Source of the DNA: Adenophora triphylla var. japonica
Lineage: Eukaryota; Streptophyta; Magnoliopsida; Asterales; Campanulaceae
DNA: 64,000 nucleotides
Assembly: GCA_022495995.1 (NCBI GenBank)
Contig: JAFEMH010004908.1
Location: forward strand, 122,676-186,675
Direction of reading: 5' to 3'
In this document: positions 43,687 to 56,500 of the stretch, one piece after another
How the letters are laid out: every line of letters starts with the position of its first letter
Numbering within the stretch: position 1 is the first letter of the stretch
Translations under genes and position numbers: made by a program
Notes under the pieces: model-generated
The model's database searches: none
What the model saw: only the letters and a program-made list of their open reading frames with translations
What the model was told of the DNA's origin: nothing

Positions 43687-45026
43687 AATGACAATTAATG
43701 CATGAATGCAATTTCGTCCAAAGTTCCGGCGAACTATTATTACATCGGGATAGATAGCTTGTGGCCTTGAATCCTCCCTAGTGAAATATTATCGGATATA
43801 CTAGCCATTTGGTAGCGAGTCGCTTTGAACCAATGACTGTCGGATGTATACCAAGACAATAATACTCACATAATAACAGCTCTAACAATTGTTGATCTCA
43901 CGTTTTGTCCATTTCGGCCCTGGACCGTATCTCATTCATAAGCGTTCATTTAGAGGCGGCCAAATTACCTCTCGCTTATATAGGTGATTCTCACTATAAG
44001 GAGTATCATGCACTACTCCACCCGTAGGTATAGAAATCATTAAAAGTTTTCTCAACTTATCCTAACCACCTTTGCATGTGCTTGTACTTGAATGTTAAGG
44101 AATGAGTATTGACATCTCCGGGTTAATAAACCGAGTTGTTGTTTCCAAGTAACTCTACTAGAACTTATAACTTGGTTGTCTCATTGAACCAAGGGCCTGG
44201 GATCTCCATTTCTCAAGGTTGAGTGTCCGCTATAAGTCCTTTTGTTGTGGGTTTTAAACCCATTCCCCTTAACAGACAATTTGATCTCCTATTCATACCC
44301 TTTGGTATACGGATCCGGTTTTTGACTTCACATTGCCAGTTGTGACAGTCTCATTTGAGATCAATTGTCTTATGGTAATATGTCAATGACCATTGAGTCT
44401 TGACTTACCACGATGTTCTACACCTTTTCCTATTTCTTCATTGTCGTCACAATGCCTTAGGTCAAGTAGACACAAACTTATTCCACAAAGGAATATCTTC
44501 CAAGACCATTCAGATTTTACTTTAGCTTTGTCTAATGATATCAACTCAAATTTCATATTGAATCGAGTTATACATATTATCTTGGAAGGAAATAAAGACA
44601 CTTTTACTCCAACTAATGTGAGTGTATTCTCAATTTGTGTTTAGTGTCAAACATTCAATCAGTATACTCTTTCCATACTATTGAATACCATAGGTATTGT
44701 AATCTTTAATCATAAGTCTATCTTTAAGTACACCAAGTACTATGACTATACTATTCCGGTGATTGATTACAATTACAATTAGACTTTTAGTCTATCTAGA
44801 ATGATCAGTCCCTTCTTCTATCGGTCAGTTTCTTCAAGTGGTTATTATCTCTGTACCATTTCGACTTCCCAAGTATTCAGTATCTCTAAGTGGTTTGACC
44901 TCCTTAGAGTCTACCTTTCAGGAATCTACTTTACAGAGATTACCTCTCAAGATTCTACCTTACTAGAGTACACCTCTCAAGAATCTATTTGAACTTTCGA
45001 AGTACTTGTTCAAGATAATGGGATTG
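43687..45026 (-). other. Non-coding interior of copia-type element J
   Basis: 1.3 kb without credible frames; probably the 3' non-coding part of a defective or non-autonomous copia element. It is cut by the F LTR at 45027. Degenerate repeats of CTCTCAAGAATCTAC occur at 44860-44990. Confidence 0.5.
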
Positions 45027-45557
45027 TGTAAGTACCCAAATCCGGATCGTCCAAATCCGTCAGAAAGTTAACCGAAATCCGTTAACTGGCCCGCTCCAGG
45101 TTAACCGGAACTCGTTAAACTCCCCGTTGCTGTGCCAACGAGACGTCCCGGGACTGCCCCGTGCATCCCGACGTCGAACCGTACCTAGCACGTGTCATCT
45201 CACGTAAAAGTACGACTTTCCCTGAAAAACGCATTTTCCGGCACTTTTCGGGGGCATTTCGGACATTTTCCGGACTGTTATTTTAAAAAACGGACAAAAC
45301 TGGGACCGGGGGACAAAATCCCACATGGCTGGTGACTCAGAGGGGCACGTGGCAGCCATGCCACCTCCCTCTACTCACCCTTCAATCAAATTCAAAGGGA
45401 AAAGACCAAAATACCCCTGATTTGCAAGCCAAGTCCGTGGGACTCACTTTGTGCACATTTTACGAAATTGCCGGCCAAGTCCTTCAAATTCTCGAAATAC
45501 CACAAAACCCCCTGGATTCGAGGCCAAGTCCGTCAGGACTCCTACGCAATTTTCACC

Positions 45558-45567
45558 CTATAAATAG
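45558..45567 (+). promoter_or_regulatory. LTR promoter TATA box of F
   Basis: CTATAAATAG about 530 bp into the LTR, the same motif as on the minus strand in LTRs A1 (2049-2058), G (4557-4566) and B (19160-19169, 25621-25630). It would direct RNA polymerase II transcription of the element. Confidence 0.6.
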
Positions 45568-46028
45568 AAGTTCTTTGTCAAAGCCAAAGAAGACAGAATT
45601 TACCCCAAAATTCACTACCCCACGGCCTAGCTGTTTTCACCCCCCTCCAGGAGCTCCGTTACTGTCTCGATTCGCGTGAAATCTTCGTATTTTCGGATCA
45701 AATACGCCCCTTACAACTTCGAAACAACCTTTCGAATCACTTTCCGTGTCCCGTACACACCTCCAGAGCCAAAGGAGTCAACCACAGCCATAGGTATAAC
45801 TCCCTCTCTCTAAATCTCCCGTTCGTCTCGGTTTACGCGCCAGTCGCTATAACCGTTTCGAACGTCGTTATCGAAATGTAGACGCCTCAGTCTAACGGGG
45901 TCCGATACGTTTTAGCCCCTCGATCCTCTTCTCTTTCCGTAAGAGAAGTAATCACGAGTTAAAACGGCGTTCGACTCCCGTTAGTTTACTTTTTATGTCA
46001 TTTACCATTCCGGATCGATCGATCAGTT

Positions 46029-46139
46029 GATCGTCATTTACAATTCCGAGCCGTTTGGCCTCGTTGATCGTCATTTACAATTCCGAGCCGTTTGGCCTCG
46101 TTGATCGTCATTTACGAATCCGGATCGTTTGATTCCGTT
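46029..46139 (+). repeat. 37-bp tandem repeat in LTR F
   Basis: Two perfect 37-bp copies (46029-46065, 46066-46102; start GATCGTCATTTACAATTCCG) and a third diverged copy. Confidence 0.9.
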
Positions 46140-46459
46140 GATACCACACTTTAAATCTTTGTCATTTACAAAGTCCGATCCGTTTGGATCGTGATAGTAT
46201 TTACCTTTCAAAGTCCAGAGTCGCAACCCGATTCGTTGATCGCATGTCATTTAATACGCATTTTTCCCGTAAAAATCGTTAACAATGTAATGCCCGGTTC
46301 AAAACCGGAGTTCGTCCGTCGAACTCTCTTTCAAAACGCGAAATGACGTTCGGCCTCCGAACGCTCATCTTCAAACTCAAAGCCGCCATTTGACACTTAA
46401 AATCATTTAATACGCATTTTTCCCGTAAAAATCGTTAACAATGACTCGCACGGTTCAAA

Positions 46460-46645
46460 ATCGACGTTTGCCACGCAAACGCTCATTTTCAAACTCAAAA
46501 TCGGCGTTTGCCACGCAACGCTCATTTCAAACTCCAAAATCGACGTTTGCCACGCAAACGCTCATTTGTCTCAAACCGACGTTTGTCATTCAAACGCTCG
46601 TCTTTTCAAAAGTCACCTAATCACCGTTTGTCATTCAAACCAAGA
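46460..46645 (+). repeat. About 40-bp repeats with a CGTTTG...CAAACG inverted repeat in LTR F
   Basis: Four to five degenerate copies, three containing CGTTTGCCACGCAAACG or a close variant (inverted arms CGTTTG/CAAACG) and two containing CGTTTGTCATTCAAAC. Confidence 0.8.
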
Positions 46646-47068
46646 TTAAGCTTGTCATTCAAGCCCCCATTTCAAAAAAACACACATACACACACACACC
46701 CGATTTCGAGACAGGTAGACAGACTCGTCATGCGAGGCGTTTCGGGCGATCTCGTAATACTCTACCGAAACGTAACTTGACCTCCGAACCTAACAATCTA
46801 CGGTACAAAAAGCTTTTTACTCGTTTTTCTTTGCCAATAAAAATGATCCCTTTTTTCAAAGCCTTTTCCTAAGTTTTTGCTACCAATAAAAACGACACCT
46901 TTTCACAATAGCCGTTTCTCAACGTTTGGGCTCAAAATACAAAAACCGCGTGGCGACTCCTCATTTTGTTCCTTCCCGTAGACGAGGTCTCGAGACACTG
47001 GCCCCTCCGCGAAAGACAACCGCCTTTTCCGCGCCCCCGCCGCGCGAAAAGATCGGAGTAATTTCGGT

Positions 47069-47086
47069 TGGCGACTCTGCTGGGGA
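47069..47086 (+). other. Primer binding site of F (tRNA-Arg type)
   Basis: TGGCGACTCTGCTGGGGA, identical to A1 and B. Confidence 0.92.
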
Positions 47087-48212
47087 AAAGATACTTTTTC
47101 AAAACTACCGTTGTTTTCTAAAAAGCCTTCCGTGGGTCAAACTTTCGTTTACCCTTCCTCGTTTTCGTGTGTGTGAGTTCCTTTAAACCTCGAACGGTTT
47201 TTGTTTCAAAGGCATTACATTGTCAACTTTTCAAAATCTTACCATGTTTGTGCATCCCCATTCATGTTTGATTTTCATCTTTGTCTTTTGAGCTGTGCAT
47301 CATAAATTCTTTAAGACACATTGAAAAATCTCTGTTTTACTCGAGAAAAAGAATTTTAGTGACCGCACACTACGCGCACTTCTTTGCCTCGGAACACCGC
47401 ACTTCACGTGCACTTCGCCTCGGTACAGTGCACACTACTGACCCCTAACACGGGATGGCCTTATCGGTTGCACTCCGATTGGTGCGCGAGACACCTTTCG
47501 GGCGCGCGGGGTCGTCCCAAACATCCCATCCTAGCCCGTGTAAGCCATGCACTCTTTGTGTCACACTTTGTCCAAGACCCGGTTGGTTTTTGGCTTAGCT
47601 CGTGTCATAAAGCCTAAGTGTATGTTTTTCACGCCGGGCCCCGCTCAGAGTCAAGCTCGAGAGTTTGAGACCGAAGGTCGTTCCCGACCCAGTCTTGAGC
47701 TTTTCGGCCTTGACTTTGACGCGGAGCTCTGTAGAAAAATATACCCGAAGGTTCAATGTGACGCCGTGTCACCCAAACCTCGCCGTATGTATCGTACCGG
47801 CCACAACTTGGCCAACGCTAAAAAGCTAAGGTCTCTCGCACAAGCGAGTCGGGAGAGGTCATGCCCAAATTTTGGCACGATCCCGCCTTAACTTAAGGAC
47901 GTTGACTTCGGCCAGTGGCCGTACGTCACACACGTTGAAAGTTTGCGTGATCGGCTAGCCTTAAGTTCACTTTTTCCTTTGTCGGTGGAACTCGCTTGCC
48001 TTATCGGACCTCGCTCGGGATAGTCCGTCTGAGAAAGATGATCTACAATGGAAACGAGGGGCTTATAAGCGTAGTGACGAGATCCGGCGATTAGAGCTCT
48101 AGGATTAGTTGCGAAAAGAAGACACGCTCTTTTCCAACCAATTAGGACTACGAGAAAACGTGCTTTAAGTAAACATTAATCGGTAAGCGCACATTGCACA
48201 AGCCCGAAAACC
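47087..48212 (+). other. Leader of F
   Basis: Non-coding; blocks such as AAAGAATTTTAGTGACCGCA and TTAGTTGCGAAAAGAAGA match the reverse complement of the A1 and A2 leaders. The small frames (47384, 47547) are not conserved there. Confidence 0.75.
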
Positions 48213-49800
48213 TTGAGCCAAATCCCTTTTAGAAGCCTAAACCCTTCCTTTCGTTCCCTGCGGCGACGAGAAAGTGGTTCAGATTTCCGGGTCGAGCGCC
48301 TTGCCGGGATCACGGATAACGGCGGCGTCGAGACAGGTTCTTCGGTTCCCTCGGTTCCCTCGGCCGGAATTTCCGACATGTCTAGCTCAGAAATCGTGAC
48401 GGGGAAGGACCCCCGCCACCGTGCAGATATGACATTGGAAGAAGCCATCCGGGCTTGTGAGGTTCACGAGAGGCGAAGAAGATCGGCGAGAATTTCGTGG
48501 TACGGCTTACGAATGAGCGTGGTATAGCGGCTATCCCAGTCGAGACGGTACTTTTGTCACAGTCGAGGATGACGATTCCCGAAACCGGTTCACCAAACCT
48601 TCAATCGGGTTCCTCCCCGCCAACTTACGGGATGCCTTCCAACCAAGGAAGCAGTAGGCCCTAGGCTCCATGTTGCCACCTCTCGGGGCAACCACTGTCA
48701 ATTTTAGTCGGCCCGGTGCTACGCCCGTCACTCAATATCACCGGCGCACCGGTGGACCATCTCAGGATGCCAATATCCCTCAATACCCTCCGGGTTCGTC
48801 CCGTTGCCTATACACGAATCCACTAAACAGGGGACAAACCCCGATACGGTTCGAAAAGGCTCCGTATATTCTCATATACCAAGCCTTCCACCTCCAATCA
48901 CTACCGCTCACGTGGTAGCACCGCGCCGAGCCTCACAGATCCACCACTTTGGACCCGACCTTAGCTGGATGGTCGAGCGGATGAAAGACACAAAGCCACC
49001 ATGAGCGGCTCAAAGCGAGGAAACGCTCAAATCCGCGAGATCAGGGAATGGTCACGCCTCTCCCTGCCAAGTTCGGAATGCCGGAGATGGACCGATTCGA
49101 TGGGCAACCGAATGTCCTCAAACGCACGTCGACACCTACGTTCTCGGCATGAGAGCAAAAGGAGCAACCCTCCGGCAAATGGCCGACCACTTCCGGCATA
49201 CGCTCAAAAGTTCGGCGTTACGATGGTTTCGAGGTCGAAGCTGCGGATCGCCACACACAGGAACGGATCGGTAACATCTTCTGGAGCGGTACGAGATCCA
49301 ACTTAGAGTGGGAAACAAGTCGCGAGGACTTAATCACCCGAGCGAAAGCGGATGAAAGTGTTGGGGAATTCTACAAGAGATGGAGTGGAAACTCTCAGAG
49401 ATCATGGAGCCGCTCTCGAGACGAACAGATGCGGATCTTGAGTCACCTTAAGACCGTCCATCGAAACTCTCATCGGTCACAATTTCTTCCCGAGATCTCG
49501 GGCCATGGTCAATGCCGGCTCACGGTTCGAGAAGGATCTCAAGGAAAAGTTGGCTCTTTGCACGGCCATACGAGATACCGCTCAGCAGTTGCATTCAATC
49601 CCGCAGGCCCCGTGAAGGGAAAGATACGTCCGTCGGCTACGTCCATCGGGGACAACGGTCGGGTAACGAAACCCGAGTCCCACAAAGCAACGGTTCTACT
49701 CGAAGCGGCTGTCGTACACTTCGACAAGTTGGACATGCCGCTGAGCAAGATCTTTGGAAGGGTTAATCAAGGAGGGTCTCCTTAAGCCCGTTGCCAATTA
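48213..49800 (+). pseudogene. Gag of F, frameshifted
   Basis: N-terminal frame 48213-48527 (VETGSSVPSVPSAGISDMSS; LEEAIRACEVHERRRR), then capsid pieces in alternating frames at 49060-49780 (LPAKFGMPEMDRFDG, ITRAKADESVGEFYKRWSG and further on CRLTVREGSQGKV). The F-Y-K-R-W block is the conserved late part of the plant retrotransposon gag domain. At least five frame changes; not translatable as one protein. Confidence 0.7.
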
Positions 49801-49943
49801 TAAACCCAAAATTCCCGTAGCCAATGCGGACAAGAGCAAATCTTTGCGCCTTCCATCGGTATCACGGCCATACCAGTGACAATTGTTTGGGGTTACGATA
49901 CGAAATCCGAACTTGATAGAAGAAGGCAAGTTAGAGCGCCCCC

Positions 49944-50510
49944 GTGGGCCCAATACGATCGGGAATCCCTTTCCAGAACAATAACGGCGTGAATTCCATT
50001 GAGTGGGTGCCCAAGAAGAGTGCCGCGAGAACCGGTTTCTCCGCCTCTTTCGGTGAATCCTCCTCTAATGTCCACATCGGCTACGATGTTTGCGGCCACT
50101 CACTTTGCACAGTACGAGTCTCGAAAGCTGTCCAGGAGCAATCCTCAGAAAACAAAAGAAGAAATCCTCTCAACGGCAGGCGAGAGAAAGATACGAAGGC
50201 TGGAGATACCGGTGTAGGTACACTTGGAGAACCCTCAGGGAGGTTCGACTACTACGTCTTGTACTCCGGCCGGTCCTCTTTGCCTCCGGGCCATGCGGCT
50301 TTAGAGCGAGACGGGGGTGGGAAAGCCGAAAAGTCCCTGAAACCGAGTCGAGGCCACGGGACAGGAATACCTCGGATCTTGGTAATCTTGCGCCGGTCGA
50401 AGCCTAACCCTCCGCGGGATCGGCCAAGATTCAATTTGTCCGGCTTAGAGCTCGGACCGGTAAAGGAAGATCAAGGTCGGCTTGGCAATCGCACTCGATC
50501 AATGTGCTAA
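49944..50510 (+). pseudogene. Gag-to-protease segment of F, first module
   Basis: Contains VGTLGEPSGRFDYYVLY, matching A2 (27631, GTLGEPSEKFDYYVIY). The piece 49999-50210 (MFAATHFAQYESRKLSRSNP) precedes it in another frame. Confidence 0.7.
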
Positions 50511-51091
50511 CCAAGGGCGGCAACCGCCACGGGCGGCCTCAACACGCTCCACGAGGTTCCAGAAAGGCTTTACCTCGCAAGAGGAAGACGGGAAACGGAT
50601 GGGTGGATGACTCTCCTTCTACGGATAGAGACGAGATCTACGACTCCCGTCTGTATGGCGGCATGATCACGTTACGCGACGAAGACTTACCGAGAGACGC
50701 CTCGGGGCACAACGAAGCTCTATACATCACTCTCAAACTCAACACCATATCACTCCCGGAGTATTGGTAGATAACGGGTCAGCCGTTAATGTCCTCCCTC
50801 TCGGCATGATGCGAGCTCTCCGCATCCATGAAAGCCACTGATTCCGTCGGCTCGGACTATCGAGGCCTACGACAACTCGTCTCGTCCCATCCACGGGGAC
50901 GGTGACTCTTGGAACTACGGTTCGAAACCCGAATGGTGCCGGCAAAATTCCACGTGATGGACATTCCATCCGAGTTCACAGCTCTTTTGGGACGCCCTTG
51001 GCTACACCACATGAAAGCCATAGCTTCCACTCTCCATCAGTGTGTTAAATTCATTAACCGGCGGGGAGATCTTGAAGTCATCAGGGGATAG
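50504..51091 (+). pseudogene. Aspartic protease of F, first motif
   Basis: DEDLPRDASGHNEALYITL leads into the active-site block VLVDNGSAVNVLPLGMM (50761-50811, with DNGS where A2 has DGGS). The C-terminal LLGRPWLHHMKAIASTLHQ follows at about 50984-51040. The frames are broken between them. Confidence 0.75.
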
Positions 51092-53589
51092 TTTCCTCAT
51101 AGGAAACGAAGCCGAGACGATGCAAGCGTGTCCGCACTCGGGCACGGGGTTACCTCCTTCGAATCAACGAGGACTACGGGGCAAATCTCATCCAATCCCT
51201 CGAGTCAGGAGATGCTAACTATGTAAACGTACTCGAGCGGGCGAGACCACAGCGGTCCGATACATCAAGTTCAGCGTCGTTTCCAACATTTGGAGGCGGG
51301 TGGAAGGAAACGCTGAACATCGCCATGATGCGGGCACATAAACCCCCAGTCTCCGCTCCGAGATTCATCAGCATTCTTCAAACTCATTCTCTGGCCCTGC
51401 CAGGCGAAGAGATCTTTGTAATAAAGGTCGACAAGTATCGTCATACTCATCTCGACTGTATGACCGTCGTATGGAAGGTCCTCCACGAGGGATTCCCCTC
51501 TAAGCCTTTCCTCTCAAGCATGGGGTACGAGATTTTCCTAGCTGCTCCAGCAACGCAACCGGACGCAATACGTCCCTACACCTGGATTGAACGGTCAGAT
51601 GACGATGAATCTGGACTCTCCGGAGTCGAAGATGCGGCAGATCCGCAAGCAGACCTCTGCATTCACATGCTCAGTTTTGAGGACGGAACTCCTTCCGATC
51701 AGGTCACCTACGACCAAGGTTCCAATACCATGGAAATTGTCAAGCTCAACGTCCGATACGAGCGGCTATCCAGATAATTGGAAGCACGTGATTCACGCAG
51801 CGAGGAATCCCTCGATCAAGTGAATGACGACGACTTCGTCAATATCATCTATTCCGAGATATCTGATGAAGCGAGGATCCCGTCCTTGTTATCGGATTAC
51901 GCAACACCAAGGTCACCCTCGATGGCTTTGCTCATGGTAAACGAGGCATTGGCCAAGCGAGCTCGAGCTCATCCCTACTTCGAGTACCGGCCCGGTGGCA
52001 AGCGGCCCGTGCGTCGGTCAAGCTTATACCCTCAAGCGCCGCAGGCCGAGGGCAACGGCGAAGGAGACCAAGCTCCTCACCTGCTACAAGTCGAGATCAA
52101 CCTCGGGAACGCTTCGCGGCCGCCCCGAAAACATGCTGTGAAAGTCTTCCCCGCAAGGCGAGTCGGCTTAGACATAGGAAATGACCACCTCGGCATCAAC
52201 ATGCTCCGGTTCGATTCTACTCCCGGCCGTCACGGCCCGGATTCGAACATCACGCGGTCGGCGCTAGCTTTGATAGACTTGGCGATCGAGCGAGATCACG
52301 AGGCCGTCGACATTGCGAGAATTCAATACCCCCGTGGGGTCAATCAACGAGATATGGGCAAACTTCTTGGTGATCGAGATCAAGGAAGGCCGCATGGAAT
52401 GTCCCGATCCGGCTTCCTTCGTCAATGTAATCCAAGTGTTCCCGCCATTCGGCGATTTGAATGTAATCACGGTTACGGACACTAGCCGGACGATGCGCGC
52501 CTACGGAGCGCCTAGGTCTCGCAAGGAAAGCCCTCATGGAACTAGCCGCTCAAGAAAGTCGTCTTTGGGACGAAGACCAAGCTCGAAAGACCTACGGGGA
52601 CCAAGCCCTTAAAGTGTCACGGGCGGCTTCGGACGAAAGCTAGAGGCCACTCTAGACCGGTTCGACCTCAAGAGTTTTGCTCATGGCAACTTCACGACTA
52701 CCGTCTGTTCTCATCCAACCCCCTACGCCACACAAGGGCGGTCAACGGTCCCGATGACCTAGGAGATGGAACGACACGGCGAATGAATCCCGGCGCTTAC
52801 CTTCCCGAGGAAAGCAAGTTCTGTGGCGACGATGAAGACGATGAAACCATTCTTTTCCAAGCCGGGCATGAAGTCAACAAAAGCTAGGACTCCCAAGGGT
52901 CTGGGAGGATGGGAACGGATCATTGCCGCACTCAAATTGAAAGGCCAACTCGGGGAGGAAGGTCTATTTAAAAACAAGAGGAGGATGGAGATTCGTCTTG
53001 AGCAACTACTCGGGGAAATTCCACGATCTACGGCATTCGTTTACGAAACGATCAAGCGGGGCGGCAACCGATCACATGGGCCGATGTTCGGGAAGCCGTG
53101 TACTCACCTTCCGACATACCCGCCACTCGAGATAAAGCGAGAGGAGAAAACTCTCCCCGATGGAGGTTTACCTAGGCGCCGCACGCGGTTCAAAGAAGCA
53201 CTTGGCTATTCTCACATGGGAAGAAACGCGAGGCACTAACTCTCGACGCGAGCTCCATTGCAAGAAGGTTGATCTGGGCCCGGGCGGAGGAAAACTAGCA
53301 AATCACGAGTATCGCCGGACCCGACTCCAGAATGCCACAGTATGCTCGGCAAGAAGGAAAGGAACGCGATATACCGTGAAGAGATCAAGGAGACCGTTCG
53401 CTTGAGCGAGAACTCTCCAACCTCCCGGAGGGTCGGCAACGCACGGTTCGGTTCGAGCAACCACTTTGTTGTGCCGACATTCGAACAAGCTGCGTCAAGC
53501 GTGGGCTACCTCCCGCGAGAGGCATCCAAGCCGGTATCACAGGACGAGAATCCGTCAAGGCCGAAGCTCAGGGAATTCATCCACGATCA
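51092..53589 (+). pseudogene. Unassigned middle region of F between the two protease motifs
   Basis: Broken frames, the longest at 51325-51777 (LALPGEEIFVIKVDKYRHTH) and 51778-52485 (YSEISDEARIPSLLSDYATP; LLQVEINLGNASRPPRKH). Base composition is like the coding parts, and some pieces recall the linker before RT, but I cannot assign a domain. It could be duplicated Tat linker sequence or another inserted element. Confidence 0.4.
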
Positions 53590-54450
53590 ATGAGTTGAGG
53601 GAAGACATATGGCCCTATGCTACGAGGAATCCTCCTCTAACTATGGCTCAACTCGGAAGCGGCTGTTCGAAGGGACCAAACACGATGTCGGCGTTCTAAC
53701 CCGATCGGGTCAAATCCATGCATTACCACCTAAGGCCACCAAAAAGCCGACGGAGCAGAATTGCAATCCGGCCGGCCCGAAGACGCAAATTCCTTGAAAG
53801 AGGACCCGATCCTCACTCGGCTCAAGCGAGACTCGGGCGAACATTTCCCTTTGGTCTCTGCTCACCTCCTCTTATCCTCACAAGCTCAAGCTAGAGGAAA
53901 GCACTGGCCCGTACCATGGTCCCCGTGGGCGCTTGACCCCGAGATGAAGTCATTCAAATGATCGGCAACATCCAGCTATGGCAACATTATCACCTTCACG
54001 AGATTTGGACCTTCCAAAATTTGGGGGCGATCACAACGAGCCGCTCTACATCACAGTCCAGTGGACGGCGTCGCCTTCCCGCGTGTTGGTAGACGGAGGT
54101 TCGGAATGAATGTCTTGCCCGCCAAGATGATGGACTGCTTGACATCAAGCCCACGAGATCTTAAGCCTTCGGTCCACACTTTGTCGAGGCCTATGACTCT
54201 ACTTCCCGTACGGTTCTCGGGGTTGCTACTCTCGACATGCGGTTCGTGAGCGGGTGATCCCCACCGAATTCCAAGTGTTGGACATTCCAATCACTTTCCA
54301 CGGCCATCTGGGCGTCCTGGCTGCATCAAATCAATGGCGTGGCATCCGCCCTTCACCGGTGCCTCAAGTTCATGCAAGGCAACGAGCTAACCACGGTCTA
54401 CGGCGACGGTGTCACCACCAGGGGACCGGCACAGCGACATTCCGGTATTA
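53590..54450 (+). pseudogene. Second gag-to-protease module of F with a second protease motif
   Basis: ELREDIWPYATRNPPLTMA, NTMSAFLTRSGQIHA-like and EDPILTRLKRDSGEHF pieces match A2 27420-27100. The active site VLVDGGS with MNVLPAKMMD (54083-54132) matches A2 27032-26817. LHQINGVASALHRCLKFMQG (54325-54385) matches A2 26700. Several single-base shifts. Confidence 0.75.
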
Positions 54451-55660
54451 GAAATCAAGCATAATGATGACATGCCATTAAGCTTGGATTCACTGCGGAG
54501 ACCTCCAAGATCCAAATATGCAACGTGGACCTTCCTTTGTCTCACGATCGAGATTCCTCCCGCCATGAGGATGATGAAACTCATGAACTTCATCCCGGGG
54601 CCGGGGCTCGGCAAAAGGCTACAAGGCCAACACCAAGTTATTGAAGTCAAGGACCACACCACGGTCCGGGGGCTTGGCTACGTGCCAACACCGGCGACAT
54701 CAAGGAAGACAAAAGGCTCGCCCGCACCAAGGCGGCGGCCGCAAGGGGAACCTCAGACGGCACACCCAATCTCAGGCCTTACGGCTTTGACCTCGCTCAT
54801 TACTTCACGAGGAAGCGGCGACGAGGGGACCAGACAGGGAGCCCGAGGCGAGGGCAACCAGCGGAGCCGAGGCGGCAAGAGCGGGCGGGGGCCGAGCGGT
54901 GGAAGCGATGAAGATGAGAAAGAAGCGAGGATAGTCGGTACCAAGACTACGGGAAGAATGGAACGGCTAGCACGGGACCTCAGCGTTTGAGAGGACTCAA
55001 AGCTAATCCGATAAGGGGAGCGTTCCTCGACATCACGGCTCTACTGGACCAAGCGCACCGCATGATCCGACATGAGTACACATTGAGGAATCCCGGACTT
55101 GGAGGAGCAACTCAAGGTACTCTCCATGGGAAACAAGTTGTTCGGATCGGCGCCGAGGCCACATTCGAGACGGTAAGTCCAGCGAAGGAACCGGAATTCA
55201 TAGAAGACGCTCTCGGTGGACCGGCTCTCTACGTAGTGTTTTGTTTGAAGAAGTCATGGAGTTGCCCAACTTGATCGGCGGGGCTCAGACAACAACATGA
55301 TCGCCATGATAGGGACGGCGAGAGCCAAGCCTCTCGATCCGCGCACTCCTTATCAAGCATCCAGCAATGCAGCTGAAGAATTGGGTAACTTTCACTTGGG
55401 ACGAAGGGCTAGCCGGGCGGGAATTGGAAGACAAGTTGGGCCCGCACCCACATCTCCTAAACCCGGTCTCAAACCCTGCGAGTCGAGTCCTTGTCGAGTC
55501 CGAGTCCTGCGAGTCATCCAGCGGCCTTACGCCGGAGGACTATAATGTTGTAGCCAATCATGTATTCCCGTTCTTGTTTAATGAAAAGTCGACCTTTCGG
55601 AGTATCCTCTCATTGCCACTTTAACAAGCGATAAGTTAACAAACAACTTAAAAGACGTTA
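54451..55660 (+). pseudogene. G-patch-like segment and pre-RT linker of F
   Basis: GPGLGKRLQGQHQVIEVKD and RGLGYVPTPA (54590-54700) match A2 26300-26400. A Gly/Arg/Glu-rich insert (54800-54950) follows. GLKANPIRGAFLDITALL, EPEFIEDALGGPALYVV and SESCESSSGLTPEDYNVV are shared with A2 and with 35330-35680. Confidence 0.75.
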
Positions 55661-56500
55661 ATAATTCAATTGATAAAGAAGCGGACACATTAAACGAACA
55701 ATACATTAAAGAAGTTCTCGAGCGTGTAGTTGACCAAGAGGACAACCGGGCCCAAGCTGCCGAAGAGGTTATGACGAAAGTGAACACTGGGGTCGATGCA
55801 AGAGCCTAAAGAGACACAAGTGGGCGGTTTCTTCGCCGATGCGAGAAAAAGAAGCCACTGATAAGCCTCCTCCGGGAGTATGTTGACGTGTTCGCTGGTC
55901 ATATCGGGACATGCCGGGACTCGATCCCTTAATCGTAGAGCACGAGAATTCCCCTGGATCCCGAATCCAAGCACTGTCAAACAGAAGCTGCGCAAGATCG
56001 AAGCCAGAGTGGTCCTTGCAAGTTAAAGAAGAAATTGAGAAAATGCTCAGAGTTGGTTTCATCGAGTGATTGAGTACCCGACTTGGCTCTCCAACCTCAA
56101 AGTGACGGTCACCAAGGCCAACGGAAAGGTCGATGCTGCGTGGATTTCCGGGATCTCAACAAGGCCAGCCCTAAAGATGATTTCCCATCGCCTAACATCG
56201 ACATCTTTGGTCGACACCACGGCAAATTTTGAAGTAAAATCCTTCGTGGACGGAGTTCGGCCGGGCTACAACCAGTATCAAGATGTCGGAGGAGGATCGA
56301 GCCAAGATCGCCTTCACCACTCCATGGGGGACATATCACACACTGCAGTCATGCCGTTCGGCTCGAAGAACGCTGGGCTACTTACTACGGCGGGCTGCAA
56401 TGTGCCCCTCTTCCATGACATGATTCACAAAGAAATCGAAGTATATGTCGACGACATGATCATCCACTCCAAGGGATCGACATGCAAGACATGACAGATC
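55661..56500 (+). pseudogene. Reverse transcriptase of F
   Basis: Blocks in alternating frames: NEQYIKEVLERVVDQEDNRA, YPTWLSNLKVTVTKANGKVD, VDTTANFEVKSFVDG (first catalytic Asp), HTAVMPFGSKNAG and the catalytic YVDDM (56443-56454). The frameshifts make it inactive. Confidence 0.88.

Larger units (their letters stand above)
45027..47066 (+). repeat. 5' LTR of F
   Basis: Starts TGTAAGTACCCAAATCCGG and ends GTAATTTCG two bases before the primer site (terminal CA mutated to CG). TATA box CTATAAATAG at 45558-45567. It contains 37-bp and about 40-bp tandem repeats. No gene inside; the frames at 45332 and 46508 are not supported. Confidence 0.85.

Noticed and set aside
47384..47891. Two overlapping plus-strand frames in the leader of F
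   Set aside because: The homologous leaders of A1 and A2 do not keep these frames open.
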